A DNA stretch of 64,000 bases, from NCBI GenBank assembly GCA_038502055.1, contig JAXRKN010000043.1, positions 4,774,001 to 4,838,000 of the forward strand, given 5' to 3'. The stretch comes from Tanytarsus gracilentus. Lineage: Eukaryota; Arthropoda; Insecta; Diptera; Chironomidae. Position numbers and translations under genes: made by a program. Of the stretch, positions 51,610-63,732 are shown one piece after another. Below the pieces are notes generated by a model. The model was not told where the DNA came from. It saw only the letters and a program-made list of their open reading frames with translations, and did no database searches. Position 1 is the stretch's first letter; each line of letters begins with the position of its first letter.

Positions 51610-54600
51610 ATGTGGAGACTGAATAGACGACGACTGCTTTTGACAAAGGTCTTACTTGTGCTCTTTAATCAACTGATGGTGATAGGAATTTATGGAAAAC
51701 CATTTTGTGAGGTGGAGACTGGACAAAATAATATCATCGTTGACATTGAGGAGACTCGTGGAAATGGTAAGTGTCATTAAATTCAAAATTTATTCATCGT
51801 GATAAAAGAAAGATGTCATTGAGCATGAATGAGAAATTTATGCAATTGAAAATGAAGAGAAATTAATGACTTTCACTAACAGTTTCGAGCCCAGTCATGA
51901 TTTCTTTATATTTTTTTTTGATTAAACAATAAAAAAAGTTCATGTAAACGCTTCAAGATTGAAATGCGATGTTGAAAGTTAACGGTTTCTTTATTGATGC
52001 GAAAAATTCTCATCATAATTTTTATTTGCAGAATTGAAATTCACAAAAATATATTTTTTGACCACATGAAGTGCAATTTAGTAAATTTAAAAGATGTTAA
52101 GCTAATTAGGTTTCGAAAAATTGCTTTTCAAATCTGCGATCGAAAATGGAAAGAATAGAAAAAAATATGTGGAGAGGCAATTCGAGTGCTCAGTTGGAGA
52201 CTTTCAAGTATCTAGCGAAAAAATAATAATTTAAAATGCGCGGAAAGCTCGAGCTATTTGCTGTGGGAGGATTTAGGGTTTAAAAATAATTTAGGTCATG
52301 CCAAAAATTGTAACCAAATAATTTTGTTTTTCATTAAACTAAAATTTTAACTAAACTCACAGTCCATCCCCAAATCATCAGAACAATTTAATAAATACCT
52401 GCTTGGCCTTTTGTGGGCCACATGAAGAATATACATATAAAGATCGCGATAATTTAGTATGAATTAATTAGATGCTGATCGACATTAATCATTTTTATTT
52501 ATATTCCACTAAAGAACCCCGTCATTAATTGAAACCATCTTTTTTGTTTCATCCAGAAGTCGTTACCAACGAAAATTCACCCGTTCTTCCAATTCATGGT
52601 GATGTTGATGACGAGATTACGCTCAGTTTAAACTTGCCCGAAGGAAGCAATAACTTATTTAAATTAAATGGCAAAATTTTGCAACTGGTTCATCCACTGG
52701 ATCGCGATAAGGACAATTTAAGTCACATACAGTTTTCGGTAAGTGCACCACGCGGGTGATCACTGAGTTCACAATTAACCGAAAAAAATTTCTCGCTCCA
52801 GATTTCGTGTTCAATCAAGTCAATGCCAAGTCGAAGTCGCAACATTCCAATTATCGTTCGCGTGTCGGACATTAACGATGAGACTCCAGTTTTCATTAAC
52901 ACGCCTTATGAGACGTCAATTGATGAGGTAAAGTGAAATTGTGACGTTCACTCGATGAACCTCGATCGCTAATTTCTTAAACATTTTTTTAGTCAACACC
53001 CGTTGGGACGACAATATACACTGAAATCAAGGCGACGGATATCGATGCCGGAGTTAATGGGGCCGTCGAATATTTCGTTGTCGAGGGTTTGCCGAATAAT
53101 AATTTCACAGATAATGATAATGTCAAAATTGCTGACGGCTACGGAACCTTTGCCATTGCATATCGTCATCAAGGTCATGTGAGTGTGAGATTTCTTCTAA
53201 AAAATTGAATATCTAGTAATTTTTTCCCATCGAATAGGTCACGGTTGTAAAATCATTAGACTATGAACGTGTTCAACGATATTATCTCACCGTAATTGCA
53301 TCGGTAAGTTTTTTTATGATTTTTTTTATCTTGTCACAAGCAAATTATGGTGGCTGCTACTATTTTCGCCGTTAGCGGAGTCACGCAGAGCTTTAAATTC
53401 GCTGTACCTAAGCTTCATTATGAGCCATTGTCGCTTCGGCTATAGTAAAGTCAGTGCTAAGCTAATTTAAGAATTTATTATAAACATCGGTGTTCAGGTT
53501 GAATGGTTTTAAAGTAATAAGGCTAAACATTCAAGGGATGAAAGGTTTTGAATTAAATTTTATTTTTTAAAAAATCTAATAAATTTATTTGTTACATATT
53601 TTTAATAATTTTTGTTGAAAGTAAAATTAATGAAAAAATTAAATGAAAAATTAAAGGTTCGAATCCTAAATAAATTCATAATACAATTTTGTAAGAAAAA
53701 TTTTAAATTTTTTTGAAACTGTCATAAATTTTTTTAAAGCCTTTAACCAGTGCATGACACAATGTCAAACGCTCTAATGTCTTTCCTGCTTCACATTCGC
53801 CTCTAATAAACTTGTCTCTCATATGATATAGAGAAGGCTTTAATATACTTTTAACTTTACACGACTCTAAATATCGTTTTCATAATGTTTTATGATAATT
53901 GAATTGAAAGCAGCTTTTAGCATGTGTTCATTGTATGTTAAAAAGCATAACAAAAGAGGAGGAGAAGAAATCGTGATTTAGTTAATCCAAATAACGTGAC
54001 TCGTGCATAAATTCAATTAATTGATCGCCTCAACATACAAATCTAATTTAATGATGTGAAAATTAAAGATTTTTTCTTCTTTTTTCCACTCAGGATCGAG
54101 CGAGAAATGTGTCGGAGCGTTTATCAGCGACAACAACGTTAACGATCAATATTAGAGATAGCAACGATCTTGATCCCACTTTCGTCTATAAAGATTGCCT
54201 CTTTTTTGAAAATTCCTGCATTAATCCAGAATACTTTGCAACCATAATTCCGGGAACGGTTCAAAAAAATCTCACAATCTACCCCGAGGCTATAAAAGCC
54301 ATTGACCTAGATGCGCTTAATGCTAGCATTCAATACTCATTTTACGATGGAACGCCGAGATCATTTAACGAGTACTTCGAAATTGATGAAATTACGGGCG
54401 AGATTAGACAAATAAAGTTGGTTGATTCGTCGGTAGCGGATCGACAATTTATCATAACAATTAAGGCTGAAGAAATGACTGACGAAGTAAGATTTACGAC
54501 CGCTAAATTAACGATAAATGTTAAAGCCAGTGATGAACATCCACCGACCATAGTTGCTTCGGACCTTTTAGGTTTTGTCGATGAAAATGCGCCAATTGGA

Positions 54601-57600
54601 ACAAAAGTGCTAAGTATGAAGAATAAAATGCCAATTAAGTTCAGCATCAAGGATGAAGACTATTCGACTGAAATTGAGCTGCCAATTTACACTTTCGAGT
54701 TGACTTCTTCTTTGCTCGCAATCAAAGATGGATATTTGGTTGTTAATGATGCTCAAATTGATCGTGAAAAGGCCGAAAAACTTCTCATTCAGGTCGTGGC
54801 GCGAGAAATTAGAGGAAATGCTGCGAGCTCCCCATTAAGCATAAACATAACGATTCTCGATCAAAACGATAATGCACCCGAGATTTATGAGCTACAGCCT
54901 GTAACGGTTGCTGCCGGAAAATCGAAACGACTCTTAACGCAGGCCCTCGCGAAAGACATCGATGTCGGTATGAATGCATCAATAACATTCTCATTACCGA
55001 CACGTAATTCGAGATTCTCAATTGATGCCAAAACGGGCGAAATTTATGCTGTCGATCGTTTGAATGCAAATGAAAAGTTTAATCTAACTGTACGCGCAAC
55101 TGATGGCGGCAATTTATATTCAGAAACGAGCTTAATTGTCTCAGTCATTGCCGGACTGAATACGCATCCACCGGTATTTATTAAGAATATTTATGAAATT
55201 CAAGTGAATGAATCTATGGCAATTAATTCGACGATTGTTCAAGTGCACGCTGAAGACCCCGAAAACGATGCTGTTAAGTTTACCATTGTTGGTGGCAACG
55301 ATTTGCGACAGTTTGAGATTAATCACGAAAGCGGAATTATTCGAATAATTAGAAAATTGGACCGAGAAACTCTCACGAAATATCAGCTTGTGGTGCGTGC
55401 AGAAGACCCAGATGGTCTTCAAACTTCAGCATTTGTCAACGTGAGAGTTCTCGATCAGAATGATAACTCGCCGGTCTTTGACGAGGCGACACTGCCATAT
55501 ATGTTTTCTATTGATGAAGGCAAGTCGAATGCATTGGTTGGAAGTGTTCAGGCCTACGACATTGATGAGGGAAAGAATGGCGACATTTTTTATTCATTGC
55601 CATCAAATGTGCCTTTCAGAATAAACGACGAAACCGGTGAAATTTATACAAAAGAAAAATTGAATTTCAAAAAGCAGAGTGAATACGAATTTATGGTCAG
55701 AGCGACAGATCGAGGCGATCCGACGCCTTTGTCCTCCGAGATTAGAATTAAAGTAATTGTTAAGGACAGTCCGACTATCTTGCCACTCTTTGATAAGACA
55801 TACTTTGAGGTTAAGATTCCTGAAAATGTTCCCGATGCCCTCGTGGCCAATATAAAAATTAGCAATCGAGACTTGGTGCCGACTGTGACGTATGTGATTA
55901 AGAAAAGCTCATCAAAAGATCTTTTCACAATTAATCAAGAGAGTGGAGAAATACGAACGAAAAAAGCTCTCGATTATGAGACTAAATCGTGGCATGAACT
56001 AGTTGTTGGCACGCTCGAAAATGAAGGCAAAAATCAAGGGGATTTTGTAAAGATTAAAATAATTGTTGAGGATCGAAATGATGTCGCGCCAGTATTTTTA
56101 ACAGCACCCGAGCCAATTTCAATCACCGACGATCAAATGGTTGGAAGTCACATTGCGTCACTGAATGCGGTCGACACTGACTCACCGGGATCGCCTGGCA
56201 GTGTTGTTAGATATGAAATGACTGGAAAGGGAAAAGCTTTGAAATTCTTCCACATTGACCCTGAAAATGGTAATATAAGGATTAAAGATGACCTTCGAAA
56301 AGAACTCACAACTAATCAATATGAAATTAATGTTCGAGCTTATGACTTGGGTGATCCACAGTTGAGTTCAATGGCCACGCTACTCGTTTTCGTTAAACAC
56401 ATTCAAACTCAAAAAATAGAAACTTCAACTGTTCATGAATCTTCCGAAGAGCTCGGACTCGCTTTCGGCGATGATGATTATGTGACAAACATTCCTGAGA
56501 CAACAAACATTAATGCAATAATTAAACTCATTCCAATTCTCAATGTAAAGAAAGCGACTAAAACTAAAAATGCCTTTTCATGCGAGATTACGGCCGGAAA
56601 TGAGCTGAATCTTTTCACAGTGACAATTGAGGATTTAGCGTGCGCCGTGAAGTTAAGAGATGGACTTGACTTTGAAAATAAAACCACGCATGAATTGAAA
56701 ATTAAGTTGCATTCAAGCAAACAGCGCGTTAATTTCGAGAAGAGCATGGCAACATTAAAAATTCTCATTCAAGATGTAAATGATAATCAGCCGGTGTTTA
56801 AATTTCGACACAACAATGCGCACAAACGGTTTTCAATGAGAAATGACTCGTATTATGGAATTGTAAATTATGACAGTACAATCGGAACGACGGTGCTTAA
56901 AGTGGAAGCTTACGATGAAGATTCGGGTACATTTGGACTAATTAAATATAAATTGGTCGATGATGAATTCAATGCGATCGGTAAAGATGACTTGCCGAGC
57001 TCATATTTCATCGTTACCGAGACAGGAGCAATAAGAACCAGAAAGCCGTTACACAAAGCTGTCGACAGACAATTTTCATTTAAAGTAGAAGCGATGGATA
57101 ACTATGGTCGCGATAATGGAATAATTCATAAGAGCTACGCACGTGTTGTCATTAGTGTGTTATCAGATTATAATCGACACATTCTCGGCATTTCTGAGAT
57201 AATTCCGTCCGAAGTTCAAAAGCATAAATTTAAGCTTGAAGAAATTTTGAGTGAAAAATCAAACGGAAATTTGGTACAAATTGAAAAGTTTACTTATCGT
57301 AAGGCGATGATGCCGAATGGCACAATTATCGAGAGACAAGACTCGACAGATGTCTTTTTCTACGTCCTAAATTCCAAGACTGAAACTATTTTACCACGCA
57401 ATCTTACTAACATGATGGACTCGAGAGTTCAAAATCAAATAATTCCTATCATATCGCGACTGCTGCGATCGCAAGTCGAAGGAGTGTTTGCACCACTGGA
57501 AATGGAAAATGAAATTCATCATCTAGAAATCTCCAATTCGCACCAAAATTCGGAAGCAGTCAATTATTCACTCATCACTTGTGCAGCGGTTGTGCTGATT

Positions 57601-57847
57601 ATTTTAGTCATTGGTGGAGTTTACACCCTAATTTGGTGGAATAAGTGAGTTTTATAAAGAAATTATTTTTTTACAATAAATTATTACTCATTTTCTTAGG
57701 TCACAACACTCAAAAGTAAACAACTCTTCAGTTTCAAATAATCAGAACACTCCACATTCTATTCGGTCTGATAACAGCAAATTCAACCAGAATGTTCAAC
57801 TGAATTTAAAGGAACTCATAGTTGCTTATGACGGCGGTACGAGATGA
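51610..57847 (+). CDS. Cad99C: Cad99C/protocadherin-15-like cadherin with short cytoplasmic tail
   Basis: In flies Cad99C sits on apical microvilli and sets their length; vertebrate PCDH15 forms hair-cell tip links. The exons are 51610-51766, 52557-52738, 52802-52927, 52993-53178, 53238-53303, 54094-57644 and 57700-57847, totalling 1471 aa. A signal peptide (residues about 1-30) is followed by the family-specific N-terminus CEVETGQNNIIVDIEE. About eleven cadherin repeats follow, with linkers such as DINDETP, DQNDNAP, DQNDNSP, DRNDVAP and DVNDNQP. Several linkers are degenerate (for example AGLNTHPP and VKDSPTILP), so calcium binding there is doubtful. Next come the membrane-proximal domain typical of PCDH15 (residues about 1240-1390), a TM helix (VVLIILVIGGVYTLIWW) and a tail of only about 50 residues ending GGTR. 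The tail lacks an obvious class I PDZ ligand and is much shorter than I recall for fly Cad99C. Confidence 0.93.
51767..52556 (+). other. Cadherin intron 1/2, nothing recognised
   Basis: AT-rich intron with a consensus donor GTAAGTG and acceptor TTTCATCCAG. Confidence 0.7.
53304..54093 (+). other. Cadherin intron with a GC-richer island at 53345-53470
   Basis: Most of this intron is AT-rich, but about 125 bases near its start are clearly less so and contain small hairpin-forming words (CGCCGTTAGCGG; AAGCTT ... AAGCT). A 35-codon frame MVAATIFAVSGVTQSF opens there but has no phase-compatible acceptor or donor that I could see. It may be a structured RNA or an old insertion. Confidence 0.4.
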
Positions 57848-58202
57848 CAAATAGAAGATATCGAAGACGAGATTAGAAAATATTTAAAATAATTTTAGGT
57901 TGAAAAAGATTTTATTAAAGTTTTTAGGGAAAATTTGAGGGTTGAAAAAAATTTAAATTTTTCTGAACTTTTTGTGGATTAATTTTTTCCTCATAAACTT
58001 AAAAAAAATATTTCATACTTTCCATTCAACCCTCTCATTTCCTCAAGCCCTCTAGTCTTATGATAATTTCAACTTAACTCTTAAAATATAATTGATGGCT
58101 TGTTCATCATAAAACAAAACAAGACAAAGACTGTGATGTTAATTAAAATAATTATTTCCAAGATTATAAAAAAAGTGTGTATTTAAAAATTACAATAGAA
58201 GT

Positions 58203-58219
58203 AATAAAAAGTTTTTATT
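58203..58219. terminator. Back-to-back polyadenylation signals of two convergent genes
   Basis: AATAAA on the plus strand (58203-58208) would serve the cadherin gene. AATAAA on the minus strand (58214-58219) would serve the beta-glucosidase gene. Only five bases separate them, so the two 3' UTRs probably overlap by tens of bases. Confidence 0.6.
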
Positions 58220-58262
58220 GCATTCCCATCTAATCAATTATATATTTTTTTTCGATTACACT

Positions 58263-59858
58263 TCACTTAATCTTTCTGCTAGTGGCAACGTCTTTCAGAT
58301 AATAACTGGATTTTTTTGGAGTTCGCTCTCGGTTGGGACTTGAAAAGTCGACTTTGTAAATGCCAAAAGCTTCCGAGTAGCCTGCCATCCATTCGAAGTT
58401 ATCGATGATTGACCAAACCGTGTATGCTTTAACGCTGCTTCCATCTTTAATGGCACGTACAATGGCAGAGAGATGATCTCTAATGTATGAGATTCTTCCC
58501 TCATCTTCAGTCTCTCCACTGTCACTCCATCCATTTTCAGTGATCAAAACTGTTGGGTTGCTATAGCTGTCTTTAATCCAAATGAGTAAGTCGTGAAGTC
58601 CGTCAGGTACTGAATAAAGGAAAGAAGATTTTCCCTTTGGCCAGTTAGGGTCAACCGATTGATCGATGCCGGCATCACTTTCCCAATTATGTTCAGCTGG
58701 AAATGTTTCCTTTGGTCTTATGTAACGACTCGTGTAGTAGTTGAGTGCCAAAAAGTCTGAAGAGCCTTTCAAACTTGTTATTTCAGCGGCAGTAAATTCG
58801 GGTAATCGAGAAACTGCTCGACCCTCGCTATCGCTATTACGTTTAATGTTATCAATCATTATCTGTGGATAATTGCCGCTTGACGAAAATATTGGATTTG
58901 CGAACCAGCCGAGCATGTGATTTAAGGCTTGATTGACGAGTGTGGCATTGACGTTGTCATTGTAGGGATAGAAGTATGCACTGTAAAGGCAAATTCCAAC
59001 TTGCCCATTCTGCTGTTGTTTGTACTTTGTCTGATATAATTCATAAGCCTTAGCATGTGACTGAAGAACGTGATGGCCACACCAATATTCGCCAAGACCT
59101 GGTTGATTAATTAAAGGTGCATGTGTTGCTGATCCATAGCCATTTGTGCAAAAAATATAAGGTTCATTGAAAGTCACAAATTTTTTAACACGATCACCGA
59201 AAGCTTCAAAAACAACGTCAACATAGTGGATGAAATAATTAACAATCAAAGGGTTTGTCCAACCGCCAATGTCTTGCAAATATTGAGGTAAATCCCAGTG
59301 GTAAATTGTGACCTGCATGATTTTAATTTATTAAGTGTATAAAATGTGATAATTCTTTAAAATTTACCATAGGTTCTAATCCTTGTGCAATAAGTTCGTC
59401 AATGAGCTTGTTATAATAATCAATTCCAGCCTGATTCGTTAATCCACCGTCGGGTAAAATTCTCGACCATGAGAGTGAAAATCGGTAAAAGTTTAGCTGA
59501 AAAAAATTTATTAAATTATCTTAGTTCATTACGCAACATTTAAAAAATTTACCCCTGACTCTTTTACAGCTTTAACATCCTCCTTATAGAAGTTGTAAGA
59601 ATCAGCTGCAACATCCCCATTTCCACGACCAGTAATCATGTTAGGGAAATTTCTAGTCACCGTATCCCAAATGCTATCACTCTTTCCATCAACGTTATGA
59701 CCTCCTTCAATCTGATATGAGCTCGTCGCAGCACCGAATGTAAAATCTTCAGGAAAATCTTTTCTGTTGAGCATAATCGGTACGACAATGCCAACAATTA
59801 TTCCGGCGACTACCAAGAGTCCCACTACCCCAATTAACCACTTGTATGGAGTTTGCAT
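58263..59858 (-). CDS. GH1 beta-glucosidase/myrosinase-like enzyme with N-terminal membrane anchor, 494 aa
   Basis: Family 1 glycoside hydrolases cleave beta-glucosides by a retaining mechanism. The exons are 59553-59858, 59368-59496 and 58263-59312, all in phase 0. The ATG at 59858 is chosen because the frame upstream lacks another ATG; MQTPYKWLIG follows an A at position -3. Residues about 6-29 (WLIGVVGLLVVAGIIVGIVV) form a hydrophobic helix preceded by Lys, so a type II signal anchor or uncleaved signal is likely. The catalytic domain starts at FPEDFTFGAATSSYQIEG. The acid/base Glu is in TFNEP (about E195), and the nucleophile Glu in LITENGW (about E404). The +/- subsite landmarks NYYTSRYI and DNFEWMAGYSEAFGIY are intact. 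Its length is normal for the family, and it is probably active. The substrate cannot be told. Introns are 55 and 56 bases. Confidence 0.94.
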
Positions 59859-60330
59859 CTTTTCCTTTCGACAACCCGGAGCAAAATGAAACTTTGAGGT
59901 GGAATTTTGGACAGAGATCGACAATTATTGAGTGATTAAAATTATCGGAAAATACTAAGTGGGCGGTTTAAGCCGGGGGATAAGATTAGATGGTGAAAGC
60001 ACTCAAGACTTCATGTGAAAAATATTTAATCAAAGGTTGATTATGTCTGGAGATTTAATTTTTTTATATAAACGTCATTACAATAAAATGCTATAAGATA
60101 AATATTTTAGTATTTAAAAATTTATTAATAACATAATTAAAAACATATTTTAATGTGCGCGCACGTGTTTAGGAAAAATAAAAATTTCAATGTTGTAACG
60201 GCTATGAAAATTTTAAATCTTGAAAAGTTTCCACTCGAAAAAAACAACTTTAAAATTTAGAATTTTTGTTTTCAAAACAAATCACACGATTAATATTTTT
60301 TAAAAGAATTATTAAAAAGTACTCGCAAAA
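59859..60330. promoter_or_regulatory. Divergent upstream region shared by beta-glucosidase and Rrp41
   Basis: The two ATGs are only 472 bases apart on opposite strands. Visible sites are GATAAG at 59979-59984 (GATA-factor type, frequent near gut genes), TATATAAA-like sequence at about 60064-60071 readable from either strand, and a palindromic E-box CACGTG at 60162-60167, 164 bases before the Rrp41 start. No experimental start site is known. Confidence 0.5.
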
Positions 60331-61145
60331 ATGGCTCAAGAGCTATTATCCGCGCAAGGACTTCGGATGGACGGTCGAAGACATAACGAGTTGAGACAAA
60401 TTCAGTGCAAATTAGGTGTTTTAGAGAGTAAGTTAAGAGCTTTTTGGTTAAATTTATTCAACTTAAAAACTATTTTTTTATAGACTGTGATGGAAGTGCT
60501 TACTTCCTACATGGAAACACAAAAATCATCGCATCCATATCCGGTCCGAAACATCCATCGAGAAATTCAAATAGAAAAGATGAAAATTTTAATTTCAATG
60601 TTCGAGTTAAATTTGCGACATTTTCAAAAAACGGCGAGAGACAAAAAGTTGTAAAGAATAGCAAGAAATTAAGTGAATTCGAGCTCAATTTAAGGAATAT
60701 CTTCAAGTCTGTCATTATCGTGGAGAAATATGAAAAATCCCAACTCGACCTTAACATTGAAATTATTCAAACGGATGGAGGCGGTGAAATTTGTGCCGCT
60801 GTTAATGCAGCCACGCTGGCACTAATCGATGCCGGAATCTGCATGAGAGAATTCATTTGTGCTTGTACCGCTTCGCTAACACCCGACGGAGTGCCGCTTT
60901 TGGATGTTTCACACATAGAGGAAATTAGTGGTGGACCAACGTTAGCAATAGCTGCAATACCTCGAACCGACGCAGATCATCAAAGTGTGGCATTTGTTGA
61001 GCTCTCACAGAAATTCTATCTTAAGGATCTAAACAAAATCTTCGACTGTGCTTTAATGGGTTGTGAGAAAATTAGAGCTATTCTCGATGAATCCATACGA
61101 GCAAACGCTTACGAAATGGGAAGCATTGAACTGACACAAAATTAA
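60331..61145 (+). CDS. Rrp41: Exosome complex component Rrp41 (EXOSC4/Ski6), 252 aa
   Basis: Rrp41 is a core subunit of the hexameric RNase PH ring of the RNA exosome, which processes and degrades RNA in nucleus and cytoplasm. The exons are 60331-60427 and 60484-61145. The start MAQELLSAQGLRMDGRRHNE aligns with the known N-terminus of EXOSC4, including the DGRR motif. The RNase PH fold covers nearly all of the protein: GSAYFLHGNTKI, QTDGGGEICAAVNAATLAL, CACTASLTPDGVPLLDVSH. The gene is compact, with an AATAAA signal only 10 bases after the stop (61155-61160). It is a typical-length member. The metazoan core ring is regarded as catalytically inactive, so the role is structural and in RNA guidance. 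Confidence 0.95.
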
Positions 61146-61160
61146 AGTTGATCAAATAAA

Positions 61161-62119
61161 TTTTCTATATAAATACAAAACCAAATTTCCAATTTTATTT
61201 AATTGGCTTCACACGTGCAAACTTTTCATCAAATAAATCTTCCTTTTATAGAAAAAAAAGTCCTTCATGGTCGAAAGCTCTTTATCAAGAAAAGTCCTCA
61301 ATGCTTTTATTCTTAAAAATTCGGTACAAAAGTAAACTTGACAAATGTGACCCAAAGAAAAAAGCTTTCGATCTACATCTCTTCTGCCATAATTTCCGAC
61401 AGCAATAAAGAGCATAAAAAAGAAGATTTCCTTCCGCATTGAAAATCGTTTTCGTTTTACAAATTCTCTATCAATTTTCTTCATGTGTTATCTTCGGTCG
61501 CAATATTCAAAAGTGTGTACATGCGATGAGAGAAATGGAAAACGTGTAACAGATGATTTTTTCTCCCTTTACAGCTTCCAACGTGACTTTTGTGCTTATC
61601 AAAAATATTTCACAGCGAAATGAAGCGTGAAGAAGAATAATTTGAATTTAATGCCATTTCATTTGCGATGAACTGTGAATGTTAATCATGACATTAAATG
61701 ATAATTGCTTTAATTACACACTTTGCTTATCAGACGAATTCTTTTGCGGGCAATTTCTTGTGATGTGACTTAAAGAGATTAATTTTGTATTCAATGTCAT
61801 ATTACAATCATTTCATTCACCATTTAATTTAATTTTTGAGAGAGTGAGTCATTAATGCCTAGAATGAGTTATGACATAAAAGAAACAGATTAAAATTCAA
61901 TAAGATTTTTATGAGAAATTAAAAAATATCTAGCTATTTTTGCATCTTCTTCGCTGCACGTGGAAATGTAAGAAAATTTATTCGTTTTTAATTCGAGCGG
62001 ATTTTCATGTTATCACTGAAAAATATAAATTAAATTTTCTCATCTGAGATTGTGAGTTATGCTTTGTAACGTCGGAGAGAAGTGTGAATGAATGAGCTTG
62101 TAATCATCTGCTCAGACAG
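61161..62119. other. Intergenic region between Rrp41 and MIOX
   Basis: AT-rich sequence with no supported gene. A CACGTG E-box lies at 61212-61217. The 91-codon minus-strand frame at 61209-61484 begins with ATG but has no recognisable content. Confidence 0.5.
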
Positions 62120-62153
62120 TATAAAATAAACTTCATCGCATTAAAATCAGTTC
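62120..62153 (+). promoter_or_regulatory. TATA box plus initiator of the MIOX gene
   Basis: TATAAAA starts at 62120, and the initiator TCAGTT has its A (+1) at 62149, so TATA lies at -29, the canonical spacing. A second TCAGTT overlaps just downstream. The 5' UTR would be 67 bases to the ATG at 62216. Confidence 0.75.
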
Positions 62154-62215
62154 AGTTGAAATTTTAAAGTCGCGACTAGTTGGTGGAAAATTGTAAAAAA
62201 AAAGAAGTTCAAAAA

Positions 62216-63732
62216 ATGAGATTAATAGTTGATGAGGTGAAAATTAAATTTTAAAAGTGCAGAAAAAAATAAATCTCGTTTTTATTGAAATTTGTAAATT
62301 TAGGATTTGAAATTTTATCATAAAGTTGTAAATTTCAGTATAAAAAATATTTCAAATTATTATTTTTTAAAATATTCCAAGAAATTTTTTAATCTCAAAT
62401 AAAATTCTTCCTTCAATCAAATAGCATCCGAATGTCATTGATCCATCAGAATTATTGAGGTTTGAGATATTTCCATTTAAAAAAATTAAATCTTACAAAA
62501 TAAAATCCACACAGACCCGAGCCTGATTTTGCTGACAAGGGACTTTCAAAATTCAGAGATTATTCAGTCGATGAAAATGATCCCTTGAAGGAGAGGGTCA
62601 GGAGGACTTATCGTCTCATGCATCTCAATCAAACTGTTGATTTCGTAAAGCGTGAGTTATCACTAAAGTTTAAAATGATGTTTGTAAATAGAACGAGTGA
62701 TATGAAGTACGTCTGAAATCATTCATTGACAAACAAAATAATTAATAAAATGAATTATGGGAGGCTCGACTTTTGCGTTGAAATCTAAAAAAAATAAGTA
62801 CTGGGTCAAGTTTAATATTTTTTCCTACTTGCACACTTTTAATGACAAAAATATAAAAATATTTATTAAAATCCACATTCCAAATATTATCTCTAGAATG
62901 TCACAAAACGTGGCTTAGCTTTGATCATGCCGAGATGACAATTCGAGAGGCCTTGGAGAAGCTTAATGACCTTGTGGATGAGTCCGATCCAGACCTGGAC
63001 TTACCAAACATTATACACGCATTTCAGACGGCCGAAAGAGCTCGTGAAGAATTTCCCGAACACGACTGGATTCATCTGACCGGCTTAATTCATGATATGG
63101 GAAAGGTTATGGCATTTTATGGTGAGTGATGGGCCTGGCAACACCAAATTAATTAGAAGTCGAGATGGAGTGGATAAGCGAAATTTATTTTCTCCATTTT
63201 CACACAGGCATGCCGCAATGGTCCGTTGTCGGAGATACATTTGTCGTCGGATGCGAGTGGTCAAAAAATATCGTTTATCGGAGCGACAGTTTTGAGGGAA
63301 ACCCGGATGGAAAAAACGAAAAGTACAACACCAAATACGGCATTTATGTGCCAAATACTGGACTCGATAATTTGATGATGTCATGGGGGCACGACGAATA
63401 TCTCTATAGAGTTCTTAAAAATCATAAAACAACGCTTCCACAACATGCACTCAACATTATTCGCTTTCATTCGTTCTACCCATGGCACTCAAATAACGAT
63501 TATCAGCATCTTACGAAGGCGGAAGATGAAGAAACAAAAAAATGGGTTTTGACCTTCAAGTGAGATAATAATTTAATATTTTAAACTTTTTTTTTATAAA
63601 TTTTCTCTTCTCTTTTACCACAGCCGGTATGACCTTTACACAAAATCAACCAAAATTCCAGACATCAAAGAATTGTGGCCTTATTATCAGGGTTTAATTG
63701 ACAAATACATACCGGGAGTTGTTAAGTGGTAA
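62216..63732 (+). CDS. MIOX: Myo-inositol oxygenase, 292 aa
   Basis: MIOX is a cytosolic di-iron enzyme that converts myo-inositol to D-glucuronate with O2, the first step of inositol breakdown. The exons are 62216-62236, 62425-62459, 62515-62651, 62897-63121, 63208-63559 and 63624-63732, totalling 879 coding bases. All expected iron ligands are visible: His in NIIHAFQTAE, His-Asp in GLIHDMGK, His in SWGHDEYLY, His in RFHSFYPWH and Asp in RYDLYTK. The substrate-lid region LVDESDPD and the C-terminus YYQGLIDKYIPG are conserved. The 21-base first exon (MRLIVDE) is typical of insect MIOX by recall. The promoter is a TATA/initiator type, and an AATAAA polyadenylation signal lies at 63897-63902. 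Confidence 0.96.

Noticed and set aside
53656..53666. GGTTCGAATCC, a perfect tRNA B box, in a cadherin intron
   Set aside because: No A box, anticodon arm or acceptor stem can be formed from the AT-rich sequence upstream, so it is a chance match.
54342..56768. Several minus-strand frames of 86-102 codons opposite the cadherin exon
   Set aside because: They are antisense shadows of the long coding exon.
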